From Ardenticatenaceae bacterium (GTDB lineage: Bacteria > Chloroflexota > Anaerolineae > Promineifilales > Promineifilaceae): a stretch of DNA of 64,000 nt. Numbering within the stretch: position 1 is the stretch's first letter; each line of letters begins with the position of its first letter. The translations under genes and the position numbers were made by a program. Shown here in pieces: positions 1-7,851 of the stretch. The notes below the pieces were generated by a model. That model had not been told where the DNA came from. It did no database searches and worked only from the letters and a program-made list of their open reading frames with translations. The DNA lies in contig JACKCB010000002.1 of the NCBI GenBank assembly GCA_020634235.1, positions 1,612,001 through 1,676,000 of the forward strand, read 5' to 3'.

Positions 1-1
1 C

Positions 2-481
2 GGCACGGTGCAGCCAGGGCATTACCTGGTGATGGTCACCGGTATGGTGGCCGACGTGGAGGAAGCCGTGAACGCCGGCCGGGAAACGGGCCAGGCCGCC
101 CTATGCGATCTGGTGTTTTTGCCCAATGTCCACCCCGAGGTCGTGGCTGGCCTGGCTGGCGGCCGCCGCCCGGTCAGCCCTGAGGCGCTGGGCATCATCG
201 AGACCCGCACCGTCGCCGCCGCCATTCATGCCGCCGATGCCGGGTTGAAGGGCGCCGAAGTGGCCCTGGTCCAACTGCGGCTGGCCGACGGCCTGGGCGG
301 CAAGGGTTTGGCCCTGTTCACCGGCACCGTGGCCGATGTGGAAGCGGCGGTGGAGATTGGCACCGGCCGGGCCGCCGGGCAGTTGGTCCGCCAGGTGGTC
401 ATCCCCCAGCTTCACCCCGAAATGATCGAAAATGTGGCCCGCCCCGGCCGGTTCGGCGAACCGTTCGACTGGGCCTTCTAG
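2..481 (+). CDS. Tandem BMC-domain microcompartment shell protein (BMC-T), 5' end outside window
   Basis: Structural shell protein of a bacterial microcompartment. The reading frame is open to the left edge, so the start is missing; 159 residues are visible. The first ~50 residues look like the end of one BMC domain. A second, complete BMC domain follows, opening with LGIIETR, passing the typical AADAGLKGAEV stretch and a GTVADVEAAVEIG helix, and closing near QLHPEM. Two BMC folds in one chain is the BMC-T arrangement, which forms pseudo-hexameric trimers. The stop lies 27 bp before an EutN/CcmL gene and a second one follows, so this is the end of a shell-protein operon. The enzyme cargo is not in the window and the compartment type cannot be told. 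Confidence 0.88.
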   Translation, partial: GTVQPGHYLVMVTGMVADVEEAVNAGRETGQAALCDLVFLPNVHPEVVAGLAGGRRPVSPEALGIIETRTVAAAIHAADAGLKGAEVALVQLRLADGLGGKGLALFTGTVADVEAAVEIGTGRAAGQLVRQVVIPQLHPEMIENVARPGRFGEPFDWAF

Positions 482-508
482 CCAGCCGTCAAAAGGACTG
501 CCCCCATC

Positions 509-787
509 ATGCAGCTCGCCCGCGTCATCGGCACCGTGGTTGCCAGCCAAAAATACGAAGGGCTTACCGGCATCAAATTCCTGATTGTCCAGCCCCTGAC
601 CAAACAGCAGCAGCCGGTTGGCGAACCGGTGGTGGCCGCCGACGCCACCGCCCAGGCCGGGCCGGGCGAACTGGTCTTCATCGTCGGCAGCCGCGAGGCG
701 GCCCAGGCGCTGCCCATCCCCTTTGTGCCGGTGGACCATGCCATCGTCGGTATTGTGGACGAAGTGGCCGTGACTCATGATGCGTAA
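509..787 (+). CDS. EutN/CcmL family microcompartment vertex protein
   Basis: Pentameric shell protein that caps the vertices of a bacterial microcompartment. The 92-residue length is normal for the family. It opens with MQLARVIGTVVASQK and contains the family pattern of a small five-stranded barrel, with IKFLIVQPL as an early strand and AIVGIVDEV near the C-terminus. It lies 27 bp after the BMC-T gene and 54 bp before a second EutN/CcmL gene, so all three are probably cotranscribed. Two different pentamer proteins in one locus is common in microcompartment operons. The family is clear; the pathway inside the compartment is unknown. Confidence 0.92.
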   Translation: MQLARVIGTVVASQKYEGLTGIKFLIVQPLTKQQQPVGEPVVAADATAQAGPGELVFIVGSREAAQALPIPFVPVDHAIVGIVDEVAVTHDA

Positions 788-841
788 GACACAGAGTCCT
801 GCGCCTCGCGCCGCCTATTGCGCGGCAGCAGGGAAAACAGC

Positions 842-1141
842 ATGTACATTGGCCGGGTAACGGGTACGGTGGTCGCCACCATCAAGCATGAGGCATTTCA
901 GGGGCGGAAGCTGCTGCTGGTGGATCGTCTGGACCCGGCCGGGAACCCCACCGGCGACTACGACATCTGCGTAGACGTCGTCCAGGCGGGCGTGGGGGAC
1001 CAGGTGCTGGTCATGGACGAAGGCAACGGCGCGCGCCAGATTCTGCGCCGCAGCGTCGCCCCCGTCCGCGCCGTCATCGTCGGCATCATCGACGAAGTCA
1101 CCCTGGATCAAACCCCCTTAGCCCCCCAACAAAAGGCTTGA
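842..1141 (+). CDS. EutN/CcmL family microcompartment vertex protein (second copy)
   Basis: A second 99-residue pentameric shell protein. I chose the ATG at 842 (MYIGRVTGTVVATIK) because it aligns with the start of the neighbouring paralogue and follows a purine-rich AGGGAA about 8 bp upstream; an upstream in-frame start at 818 would add eight residues without family character. RKLLLVDRL and VIVGIIDEV correspond to strands of the barrel. Its sequence differs enough from the copy at 509 to suggest a distinct role rather than a recent duplication. It is the last gene of the shell operon; a tRNA gene follows 41 bp downstream. Confidence 0.9.
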   Translation: MYIGRVTGTVVATIKHEAFQGRKLLLVDRLDPAGNPTGDYDICVDVVQAGVGDQVLVMDEGNGARQILRRSVAPVRAVIVGIIDEVTLDQTPLAPQQKA

Positions 1142-1181
1142 CCCAAAACACACAGAATGATAGAATGCTCGCGGTTCGTTA

Positions 1182-1257
1182 GCCCTCATCGTCTAGGGGA
1201 CCAGGACGTAGCCCTTTCAAGGCTAAAACCGGGGTTCGAATCCCCGTGAGGGCACCA
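1182..1257 (+). tRNA. tRNA-Glu (anticodon TTC)
   Basis: A 76-base cloverleaf. The acceptor stem GCCCTCA (1182-1188) pairs with TGAGGGC (1247-1253), followed by discriminator A and an encoded CCA at 1255-1257. The anticodon loop CTTTCAA carries TTC, and the T arm has the standard GGTTCGAATCC. No intron or mismatch was seen in the stems checked. Confidence 0.97.
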
Positions 1258-1260
1258 CAA

Positions 1261-1289
1261 GGCTCTATCCCCGCGATAGGGCCTTTTTT
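1261..1289 (+). terminator. Rho-independent terminator after tRNA-Glu
   Basis: A 9-bp stem, GGCTCTATC (1261-1269) with GATAGGGCC (1275-1283), has one G-T pair and a 5-base loop. It is followed by six T residues (1284-1289) and starts three bases after the tRNA CCA end. Confidence 0.9.
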
Positions 1290-1337
1290 GCTGCCCCCGG
1301 CCGGGGACCGCGCCCCCACCCCCTTTCCCCCACCTTA

Positions 1338-1346
1338 TGCTATAAT
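1338..1346 (+). promoter_or_regulatory. Extended -10 promoter of the LLM oxidoreductase operon
   Basis: TGCTATAAT is a perfect extended -10 element (TGnTATAAT). No good -35 hexamer is visible, as expected for this promoter type. It would start transcription about 60 bp before the ATG at 1413. Confidence 0.6.
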
Positions 1347-1412
1347 CAAACCGTCTCAGCATCGCATACTGACTGGCTGACCAACTGACCACTTCCTAAT
1401 GAGGAACAACCC

Positions 1413-2441
1413 ATGCGTCTCGGTTTAATGATTGGCTACGCATCCGGCAAGGTCGATTTGCCGGTGGAATTAATTCAAGAGGCAGACCGCCTCGGCGTCT
1501 ACGCCGTGTGGGCCGCCGAAGCCTACGGCTCAGACGCCGTCACGCCGCTGGCCTGGCTGGGCGCACTTACCCACCAGATCAAGCTGGGCACCGCCATTAT
1601 GCAAATGCCCGGCCGGACACCGGCCAACGCCGCCATGACCGCCATGACCCTCAACCAGCTCTCCGGCGGCCGCTTCCTGCTGGGCCTGGGGCTGTCCGGC
1701 CCGCAGGTGGTAGAAGGCTGGCATGGCGTAAGCTACGCCCGGCCCCTCACCCGCACCCGCGAATACGTGGAGATTGTGCGCACCATCTTCCGGCGCAAAG
1801 AGCGCCTGAGCTACGACGGCAAGGTCTACCAGATCCCCTACAACGGTCCCGGCGCAACCGGCCTGGGCAAACCGCTCAGAAGCACTCTCCGGCCGGAACC
1901 AGACATCCCCATCTACCTGGCCGCCATCGGCCCGCAAAACGTGGAACTGGCCGCCGAAATTGCCGATGGCTGGCTGCCCATCTTCTTCTCGCCAGAGAAA
2001 TACGCCGAAACTTACCAGCCCCACCTGGAAGCCGGCTTCGCCAAAGCCGGCGGCGGCAAAGGACTGCACAACTTCGACATCGCCCCCACCGTGTCGGTGG
2101 TCATCGATGACAGCCTGGATGTCTGCTACAATGCCCTGCGCCCCATGTTGGCCCTGTACATCGGCGGCATGGGGGCCAAAGGCAAAAACTTCTACAACGA
2201 CCTGGCCGCCCGCTACGGCTACGAAGCCGAAGCCCACGAGATTCAGGAGCTGTACCTCTCCGGCCGGCAGTTTGAGGCCATGAGCAAAGTCCCGGCCGGG
2301 CTTATCGACGAAGTTGCCCTGGTCGGCCCCAAAGCGCGGGTCAAAGAGCGGCTCGCCCGCTGGCTAAACAGCCCCATCACCACCCTCAACATGACCGTCT
2401 TCGACGTAAGCACCCTGCGCACCATGGTAGAGCTGCTGTGA
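1413..2441 (+). CDS. LLM-class (luciferase-like) F420-dependent oxidoreductase
   Basis: Flavin- or F420-dependent TIM-barrel oxidoreductase of the bacterial luciferase-like superfamily; the substrate is not known. The 342 residues begin MRLGLMIGYASGK and show superfamily landmarks: AWLGALTHQIKLGTAI in strand 3, a LSGGRFLLGLGLSG segment, and TRTREYVEIVRTIF before the insertion region. The ordering resembles the F420-dependent MSMEG/N5,N10-methylene-H4MPT reductase-like group more than FMN monooxygenases, but the cofactor is inferred. A GAGGA ribosome site sits about 10 bp before the ATG. The stop overlaps the GTG of the next gene (GTGA), pointing to cotranscription with the small protein and elp3. 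Confidence 0.88.
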   Translation: MRLGLMIGYASGKVDLPVELIQEADRLGVYAVWAAEAYGSDAVTPLAWLGALTHQIKLGTAIMQMPGRTPANAAMTAMTLNQLSGGRFLLGLGLSGPQVVEGWHGVSYARPLTRTREYVEIVRTIFRRKERLSYDGKVYQIPYNGPGATGLGKPLRSTLRPEPDIPIYLAAIGPQNVELAAEIADGWLPIFFSPEKYAETYQPHLEAGFAKAGGGKGLHNFDIAPTVSVVIDDSLDVCYNALRPMLALYIGGMGAKGKNFYNDLAARYGYEAEAHEIQELYLSGRQFEAMSKVPAGLIDEVALVGPKARVKERLARWLNSPITTLNMTVFDVSTLRTMVELL

Positions 2442-2929
2442 GCCGCCCGGCCGGGGAAAAGCGCCCACGCCGGCCGCGCCCCGGCCGGGACCCCCTCCCC
2501 GATCTCACCCCCTACACCGGCTGCCCGGCCGACGACGAGATTGGGCTGGCTCCCCTGGCCGTCGGTTGGCTGCAGCGCGGCCAGGAATACCCCCAGGGCC
2601 GCCCCCCGGCCGGGTTTGCCACCGCCCTCCTCCCCTTCTGCCTGGACGCTTACCGCGTCTGCCCCCTCCCCAGCCCCCAACCCTGCCCCCTTTGCCAGCA
2701 AGCCGTGCCCGTCATCAACCACCACGGCCAGCCGGCCACCCTGGGCAGCGGCGAGCTGCGCGTCATTGGCGAAGAGGAGATCTACGCCGCCCCCACCCTA
2801 CTCTACCATTACGTCACCGCCCACCACTACCTGCCGCCGGAGGAATTCGTCGCCGCCGTACTCAGCGGCCCCCCGGCCGGGAGCGCCGAACATCGCGCCC
2901 TCATCCGCACCCTGCAAAGCTACCGCTAG
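2438..2929 (+). CDS. Small Cys/His-containing protein of unknown function
   Basis: 163 residues; I recognise no family. The start is GTG, overlapping the stop of the upstream oxidoreductase gene. The N-terminal ~30 residues are basic and Pro/Arg-rich. A CPLCQQ pair, with further Cys residues upstream (YTGCPADDE and RVCPLP), could form a small metal site. The C-terminal part has a well-conserved look, GELRVIGEEEIYAAPTLLYH followed by YVTAHHYLPPEEF. It ends 3 bp before elp3, so translation is probably coupled. The position suggests, without proving, a role beside tRNA modification or the oxidoreductase. Confidence 0.72.
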   Translation: MSRPAGEKRPRRPRPGRDPLPDLTPYTGCPADDEIGLAPLAVGWLQRGQEYPQGRPPAGFATALLPFCLDAYRVCPLPSPQPCPLCQQAVPVINHHGQPATLGSGELRVIGEEEIYAAPTLLYHYVTAHHYLPPEEFVAAVLSGPPAGSAEHRALIRTLQSYR

Positions 2930-2932
2930 CCC

Positions 2933-4642
2933 ATGCCCATCCAACCCGACACCCCCGTCCCCATCCCCCCTGAAGCGCAGGCCCAGATCGACCGGCGCGA
3001 AGCCCACTGGCACGCCCAGCGCCAGCAGGAAATCCCCCTGGCCGGCAACGAAGCGCTCTTCATACAGCTTATCGAGGAACTAACCCGGCCGGGGCCGCCC
3101 CTCAGCCCCAAACAACACCGGCGCATCATCCGCCGCTACGCCCGGCAAGGGCTGCCCTGGCTGGCCAAAGAACAACTCCTCCAGGCCTACCGCGACCTGT
3201 GCGACCGCGGTCTGCTCCAATTCCAGCCCGACGTCATCACCCGCCTACAGCTCAAACCCACCCGCAGCCAGGCCGGCGTCACCGTGGTCACCGTCCTCAC
3301 CAAGCCCTACCCCTGCCCCGGCCGGTGCATCTTCTGCCCCACCGACGTGCGCATGCCCAAAAGCTACCTGCACGACGAGCCGGGCGCCATGCGCGCCGAA
3401 CGCCACGCCTTCGACCCCTACAACCAGACCCTCTCCCGCATCCGCGCCCTGGAAAACATCGGCCACCCGGCTGACAAGATCGAGCTGCTCATCCTGGGTG
3501 GCACCTGGTCCAGCTACCGGCGCAGCTACCAGGCCTGGTTTGTACAACGCTGCCTGGACGCCCTAAACGGCCACGACTCGGCCAGCCTCAGCGAAGCGCA
3601 GGCCCATAACGCCACTGGCCCGCGGCGCAACGTGGGCCTGGTGGTAGAAACCCGGCCGGACCACATCACCCCCGACGAACTGCGCTGGTTCCGCACCCTG
3701 GGCGTCACCAAAGTCCAGATCGGCATCCAAAGCCTGGATGACCGCATCCTGGCCCTGAACCAGCGGGGCGAGACCGTGGCCGACGTGCGCCAGGCGGTGC
3801 GCCTGCTGCGCCTGGCCGGCTTCAAAATCCATGCCCACTGGATGCCTAACCTGCTGGGGGCCACGCCAGAGAGCGACGTGGCCGATTTTGCCCGGCTCTG
3901 GTCCGACGAAGCACTGCGACCCGACGAGCTAAAAATCTACCCCACCATGCTGGTGGCCAACGCCGACCTGTATGCCTACTGGCAGCGCGGTGAGTACCAC
4001 CCCTACACCGAAGAAGAGATTTTGCAGGTGCTGGTGGCCTGCAAGCGCCAGGTGCCGCGCTACGTGCGTATCAACCGCGTCGTCCGCGACATCCCCACCA
4101 CCAACGTCGTCGCCGGCATGAAAAAGGCCAATTTACGCCAGTTGGCCCAGGAACGGCTGCGCCAGCAAGGCGAACGCTGCCACTGCATCCGCTGCCGCGA
4201 AATCCGCCGCGAAAAACTGCCCCCGGCCGGGTTCACCCTCCACCACCAAAGCTACGCCACCGACGCCACCATCGAACATTTCCTCAGCTACGAAACCGCC
4301 CCGCCCGATGAGCGCATCGCCGGCTTCCTGCGCCTCTCCCTCCCCCACCAGGACCAACCCCACCCCCTACCCGAACTCACCGGCCGGGCCATGATCCGCG
4401 AACTACACATCTACGGCCCCGCCCTGCCCCTGGGCGAAGAAAACCAGGGCGAAGCCCAACACCGCGGCCTGGGCCGCCGCCTCATAGACCAGGCCAAAGC
4501 GCTGGCCGCCGCCGCCGGCTACCACCACCTGGCCGTCATCAGCGCCATTGGCACCCGCGAATATTACGCCCGCCACGGCTTTGCCCCCGACGGGTTATAC
4601 ATGACCTGCGAGCTGCCCGCAGCATCTTACACAATAGCGTGA
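2933..4642 (+). CDS. elp3: Elp3-type tRNA uridine C5-modifying enzyme (radical SAM + acetyltransferase)
   Basis: Stand-alone bacterial/archaeal-type Elongator catalytic subunit, which carries out the first step of carboxymethyl-type modification of wobble uridine 34 in tRNA. Over 569 residues it shows an N-terminal RNA-binding basic region, then a radical SAM domain whose cluster cysteines form a CX3CX2C set (Cys128, Cys132, Cys135, in CPGRCIFC). The Elp3-specific RAERHAFDPYNQT and ELLILGGTW motifs follow, then a zinc-binding CHCIRCREI segment. The C-terminal GNAT domain has GLGRRLIDQAKALA and REYYARHGF. The other Elongator subunits are absent, as expected in bacteria. Dehalococcoides, also a Chloroflexota, has such an enzyme. 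It is the last gene of the operon starting at 1413. Confidence 0.95.
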   Translation: MPIQPDTPVPIPPEAQAQIDRREAHWHAQRQQEIPLAGNEALFIQLIEELTRPGPPLSPKQHRRIIRRYARQGLPWLAKEQLLQAYRDLCDRGLLQFQPDVITRLQLKPTRSQAGVTVVTVLTKPYPCPGRCIFCPTDVRMPKSYLHDEPGAMRAERHAFDPYNQTLSRIRALENIGHPADKIELLILGGTWSSYRRSYQAWFVQRCLDALNGHDSASLSEAQAHNATGPRRNVGLVVETRPDHITPDELRWFRTLGVTKVQIGIQSLDDRILALNQRGETVADVRQAVRLLRLAGFKIHAHWMPNLLGATPESDVADFARLWSDEALRPDELKIYPTMLVANADLYAYWQRGEYHPYTEEEILQVLVACKRQVPRYVRINRVVRDIPTTNVVAGMKKANLRQLAQERLRQQGERCHCIRCREIRREKLPPAGFTLHHQSYATDATIEHFLSYETAPPDERIAGFLRLSLPHQDQPHPLPELTGRAMIRELHIYGPALPLGEENQGEAQHRGLGRRLIDQAKALAAAAGYHHLAVISAIGTREYYARHGFAPDGLYMTCELPAASYTIA

Positions 4643-4679
4643 GAGCCGGTCTGCGCCTTACCCGTTCCAGGAGGACCCC

Positions 4680-5942
4680 ATGAACGACACCTACATTTTC
4701 AACGGCCAGATCATCGACGGCACCGGCCGGGAGCCAATTGCCAATGGCGCCCTACTAGTCCGCGGAAACCGCATCATCGCCGTGGGCCAGGAGCGCGACG
4801 TGCCCCGGCCGGGGCAGCCCCACACCAGCATCAACGCCCACGGCGGCACCATCCTGCCCGGCCTCATCGATACCCACGTCCACTTCATGCTCGAAGGACT
4901 AAACCTGGCCCAAAGCATGGCCACCCCCTTCTCCCTCGTCTTCTACCAGGCCATCGACCGCATGCGCCGCACCCTGGATGCCGGCATTACCAGCGTGCGC
5001 GACGCCGGCGGCACCGATCTGGGCATGAAAATGGCCGTCGAACAAGGACTCATCCCCGGTCCGCGCATGCAAATCAGCATCAGCGTCCTCACCACCACCG
5101 GCGGCCACGCCGACTTCTGGATGCGCTCCGGCTTGCAGTACGACCTCGTGCCCCCCTACCCTGGCCACCCCGGCACCAGCCTCGTCTGTGACGGCGTAGA
5201 AGAAGTACGCAAAAAAGTGCGCGAACTGCTGCGCGCCGGCGCCGAAGTGATCAAAGTCTGCGCCACCGGCGGCGTGGCCAGCCCCACCGACCACCCCGAC
5301 TTCACCCAATTCACCCCAGAAGAGCTGGCCGTCATGGTCCAGGAAGGCGCCTACCGGGGCGGCATCAAGGTCATGGCCCACGCCCAGGGAGCCGAGGGCA
5401 TCAAAAACGCCATCCGCGCCGGCATCCACTCCATCGAACACGGCATCTTCCTGGACGACGAAGGCATTGAGCTTATGCTGGCCCATGGCACCTACCTGGT
5501 GCCCACCCTGGTTGCCCCCATTGGCGTGCTGGAAGCGGCCGAAAAAGGGGACGTCTCCGAATGGGCCGTACGCAAAGCCCGGGAGACCGTAGAAATCCAT
5601 TCCGAGAACATCGCCAAAGCGTACCGGGCCGGGGTGCGCGTGGCCATGGGCACCGATGCCGGCGTGGTGCCCCACGGCACCAACCTGCGCGAACTGGGGC
5701 TAATGGCCGACATCGGCATGCCCCCCATGGACGTCATCGTCTCCACCACCAGGCTGGCCGCCGAATGCCTGGGCTGGCAAGACCGGCTGGGCACGCTGGC
5801 CGCCGGCAAGCTGGCCGACATCATCATCACCCGCACCAACCCGCTCACCGAGCTAAAATCCCTGGCCAACCCGGACAACATCGTCCTGGTAATGAAGGAT
5901 GGCCAGGTGATGAAGGGCCAGGCGATGAAGGGCCAGGCGTAA
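4680..5942 (+). CDS. Amidohydrolase family protein (imidazolonepropionase/prolidase-like)
   Basis: Metal-dependent hydrolase of the amidohydrolase superfamily, 420 residues. The metal ligands are readable: DTHVHF (His66, His68), EVIKVCATGG with the likely carboxylated lysine, KVMAHAQG, SIEHGI and MGTDAGV. This pattern matches the Xaa-Pro dipeptidase/imidazolonepropionase-like group that often acts on peptides or cyclic amides; the substrate is unknown. A strong AGGAGG sits 6 bp before the ATG. The C-terminus ends in a short duplicated sequence (VMKGQAMKGQA) made by a 15-bp tandem repeat, probably recent slippage. A Nudix gene follows 16 bp downstream. Confidence 0.9.
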   Translation: MNDTYIFNGQIIDGTGREPIANGALLVRGNRIIAVGQERDVPRPGQPHTSINAHGGTILPGLIDTHVHFMLEGLNLAQSMATPFSLVFYQAIDRMRRTLDAGITSVRDAGGTDLGMKMAVEQGLIPGPRMQISISVLTTTGGHADFWMRSGLQYDLVPPYPGHPGTSLVCDGVEEVRKKVRELLRAGAEVIKVCATGGVASPTDHPDFTQFTPEELAVMVQEGAYRGGIKVMAHAQGAEGIKNAIRAGIHSIEHGIFLDDEGIELMLAHGTYLVPTLVAPIGVLEAAEKGDVSEWAVRKARETVEIHSENIAKAYRAGVRVAMGTDAGVVPHGTNLRELGLMADIGMPPMDVIVSTTRLAAECLGWQDRLGTLAAGKLADIIITRTNPLTELKSLANPDNIVLVMKDGQVMKGQAMKGQA

Positions 5943-5958
5943 GGAGGCGTGCCAACTG

Positions 5959-6504
5959 ATGGTAAAAGATTGGCCCAAACTCAGCAGCCAGCCGCTGGGC
6001 GATTACCGGGTCTTCCGGCTGCGGCAGGATAGGCGGCGCTCGCCACGCACCGGCCGGGACCATACCTTCTACGTTCTGGAAAGCAATGACTGGATCAACG
6101 TCATCCCCATCACCCCGGCCGGGCAGGTCGTCCTCATCCGCCAGTTCCGCCACGGCATTGAGCAGGTCACCCTGGAGATACCCGGCGGCATGGTAGACAA
6201 CGGCGAGACAGACCCGGCCGGGGCCGCCGCCCGTGAACTACGCGAAGAAACCGGCTACGCAGCGGAAAGCCTCATCCCCATCGGCGTCGTCACCCCCAAC
6301 CCCGCCATCCTCAACAACCACTGCCACACCTACCTGGCCCACAACGCCCGCCAGGTCAGCCAGCCCCACTTCGACGGCAGCGAAGACATCGCCCTGGAAC
6401 TGGTAGACCTGGCCCAGATCCCCCATCTCATCCGCAGCGGCCGCATCTCCCACGCCCTGGTCATCGCCGCCTTCTACCATTACGACCAATACCGCCGCCG
6501 CTGA
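5959..6504 (+). CDS. Nudix hydrolase, ADP-ribose pyrophosphatase-like
   Basis: Hydrolyses nucleoside diphosphate compounds; closest in layout to ADP-ribose pyrophosphatases (181 residues). The Nudix box is complete: GGMVDNGE, then seven residues, then AARELREETGY, supplying the metal-binding glutamates. The N-terminal strand HTFYVLESNDWINVIPI and the QVVLIRQFRHGIEQVTLEIP segment are characteristic of this subgroup. A GGAGG site 10 bp upstream supports the ATG at 5959. It is probably cotranscribed with the amidohydrolase. It ends 8 bp from the convergent ThrE-like gene. Confidence 0.92.
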   Translation: MVKDWPKLSSQPLGDYRVFRLRQDRRRSPRTGRDHTFYVLESNDWINVIPITPAGQVVLIRQFRHGIEQVTLEIPGGMVDNGETDPAGAAARELREETGYAAESLIPIGVVTPNPAILNNHCHTYLAHNARQVSQPHFDGSEDIALELVDLAQIPHLIRSGRISHALVIAAFYHYDQYRRR

Positions 6505-6511
6505 CCCCCGC

Positions 6512-6997
6512 CTACACCACCGGCCGGGTCCGCTGAAACAGCAGCGCCGGGGCGGCAATGCCCACCGCCAGCGCCCCCAACACCAGCGCCGTGGTAATGG
6601 CCGAACTGCCCGCCTCCGCCAGGCGTGTCTCCAGCAAGAAGCTGCTGGTGGTGGTCGTGGCCACGCTCAAAATACTCAACATCGCCTTAAACGCCAGGCT
6701 GCCCGGCACCATAGGAATCGCCCCGCTCACGTTGAACACCGCGGCCGGGATGCGCCAGCGCCGCGCCCAAAAATCCCCCCAAAAGCCAATGGCCACCGCC
6801 CCCGCCAGCGTCGCCGGGATAATGTTAACGTCCATCGTCATTAGCAGCGAGCGCACGCTGTGCCCAATGGCTCCGGCCGCCACGCAGCCCAACAACGCCC
6901 GGCGTGGCACGTTAAACACCAGGGCAAAGCCCAACGCCGCCAGCCCCGACCAGAGAACGTCTTGCAGCAAGTACCAGCCCAAACCAATACCGTTCAT
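6512..6997 (-). CDS. ThrE-type threonine/serine exporter, small membrane subunit (YjjB/DUF3815-like)
   Basis: Integral membrane protein of 161 residues with about five hydrophobic segments; it corresponds to the C-terminal half of ThrE exporters, which in some bacteria is a separate gene (YjjB type). Landmarks are GWYLLQDVLWSGLAALGFAL, LLGCVAAGAIGHSVR and GAIPMVPGSLAF near a conserved pore-lining segment. I chose the ATG at 6997, which overlaps the stop of the upstream gene as ATGA; the alternative GTG at 7021 lies inside that gene. The pair is presumably one functional exporter for threonine, serine or a related small acid; the substrate is inferred from family only. Confidence 0.87.
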   Translation of the reverse strand: MNGIGLGWYLLQDVLWSGLAALGFALVFNVPRRALLGCVAAGAIGHSVRSLLMTMDVNIIPATLAGAVAIGFWGDFWARRWRIPAAVFNVSGAIPMVPGSLAFKAMLSILSVATTTTSSFLLETRLAEAGSSAITTALVLGALAVGIAAPALLFQRTRPVV

Positions 6998-7830
6998 AAG
7001 CCCCTCACGCCTGTCAGCCACAAGGCCAGCATCAACCCCAGGGCGATGGCCAGCGAAACCAGCAGCCCCGTCAGACCGCGCGCCAGCCCCACCAGCAAAT
7101 GCCCTTTGATCAGGTCTTCGGCCGCATTAATCAGCGGCACGCCAGGCACCAGCAGCAAGACCGCCGACGAGATGGCCACGGCCGGTGTGGCGCTGTACGC
7201 GAAAAGCTCGGTGGTGGCGGCCAGCAGCCCGGCCACAAAAGCGGTCACGGTGACCACCAGCAGCGGGTTAAAATGCTGCCGGGTTAATTCCTGGCGCACA
7301 AACATCGCCACAGCCGCGGCAAAAAAGGTCGCCACCCCGGCCGGGATGTCTCCCCCAGACAACCGGCTAAACGCCGCACAGGCCAACCCCACCATTACCA
7401 CCACCAACCAGCGATTGTAGCGCGGGCTGTTCTTGTCAATCCGCTCCAGGTAAGCCCGCACCTGAAACCGGTTCATCTCCCCATTCACCACCCGCCGGCT
7501 AAGCGCATTAATCGCCGAGACCCGCGTCATGTCTACCCCCATGCGCACCACCCGCCGCGTCTTAGTACGAAACTCATCGCCGCTGGTCGTCGTCACCAGG
7601 ATCACATTGGGCGAAACCAGAATATCCATCCAGTCGCAGCCCAACCCGGTGCCCAGGTGGTGCACCGTCTCCTCTACCCGCTGGGTTTCCGCCCCATGCT
7701 GCAGCAGCATCTGCCCGGCCCACAAGGCCAGGTCAATCACGTCGCGCAGCGTCTCGCGGTCCAGCGGTGGTTTGCCCGTCGCTCGCTTCCCGGCCGGGGC
7801 CTCCGGCGCCAGATTCACCATCTCTTCCAT
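6994..7830 (-). CDS. ThrE-type threonine/serine exporter, large subunit (YjjP/DUF1212-like)
   Basis: The N-terminal partner of the split ThrE exporter, 278 residues. A soluble cytoplasmic part holds the family signature around LWAGQMLLQHGAETQRVEETV and GLGCDWMDILVSPNVILVT. About five membrane segments follow, including GLACAAFSRLSGGDIPAGVA and SSAVLLLVPGVPLINAAEDL. The ATG at 7830 is preferred over a TTG six bases upstream because AGGA stands 7 bp before it. The stop overlaps the start of the small subunit (ATGA), implying translational coupling and one-to-one assembly. It lies just downstream of the methyltransferase gene, same strand. Confidence 0.9.
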   Translation of the reverse strand: MEEMVNLAPEAPAGKRATGKPPLDRETLRDVIDLALWAGQMLLQHGAETQRVEETVHHLGTGLGCDWMDILVSPNVILVTTTSGDEFRTKTRRVVRMGVDMTRVSAINALSRRVVNGEMNRFQVRAYLERIDKNSPRYNRWLVVVMVGLACAAFSRLSGGDIPAGVATFFAAAVAMFVRQELTRQHFNPLLVVTVTAFVAGLLAATTELFAYSATPAVAISSAVLLLVPGVPLINAAEDLIKGHLLVGLARGLTGLLVSLAIALGLMLALWLTGVRGL

Positions 7831-7851
7831 GCTCAAATCCTGTTCACAGCG

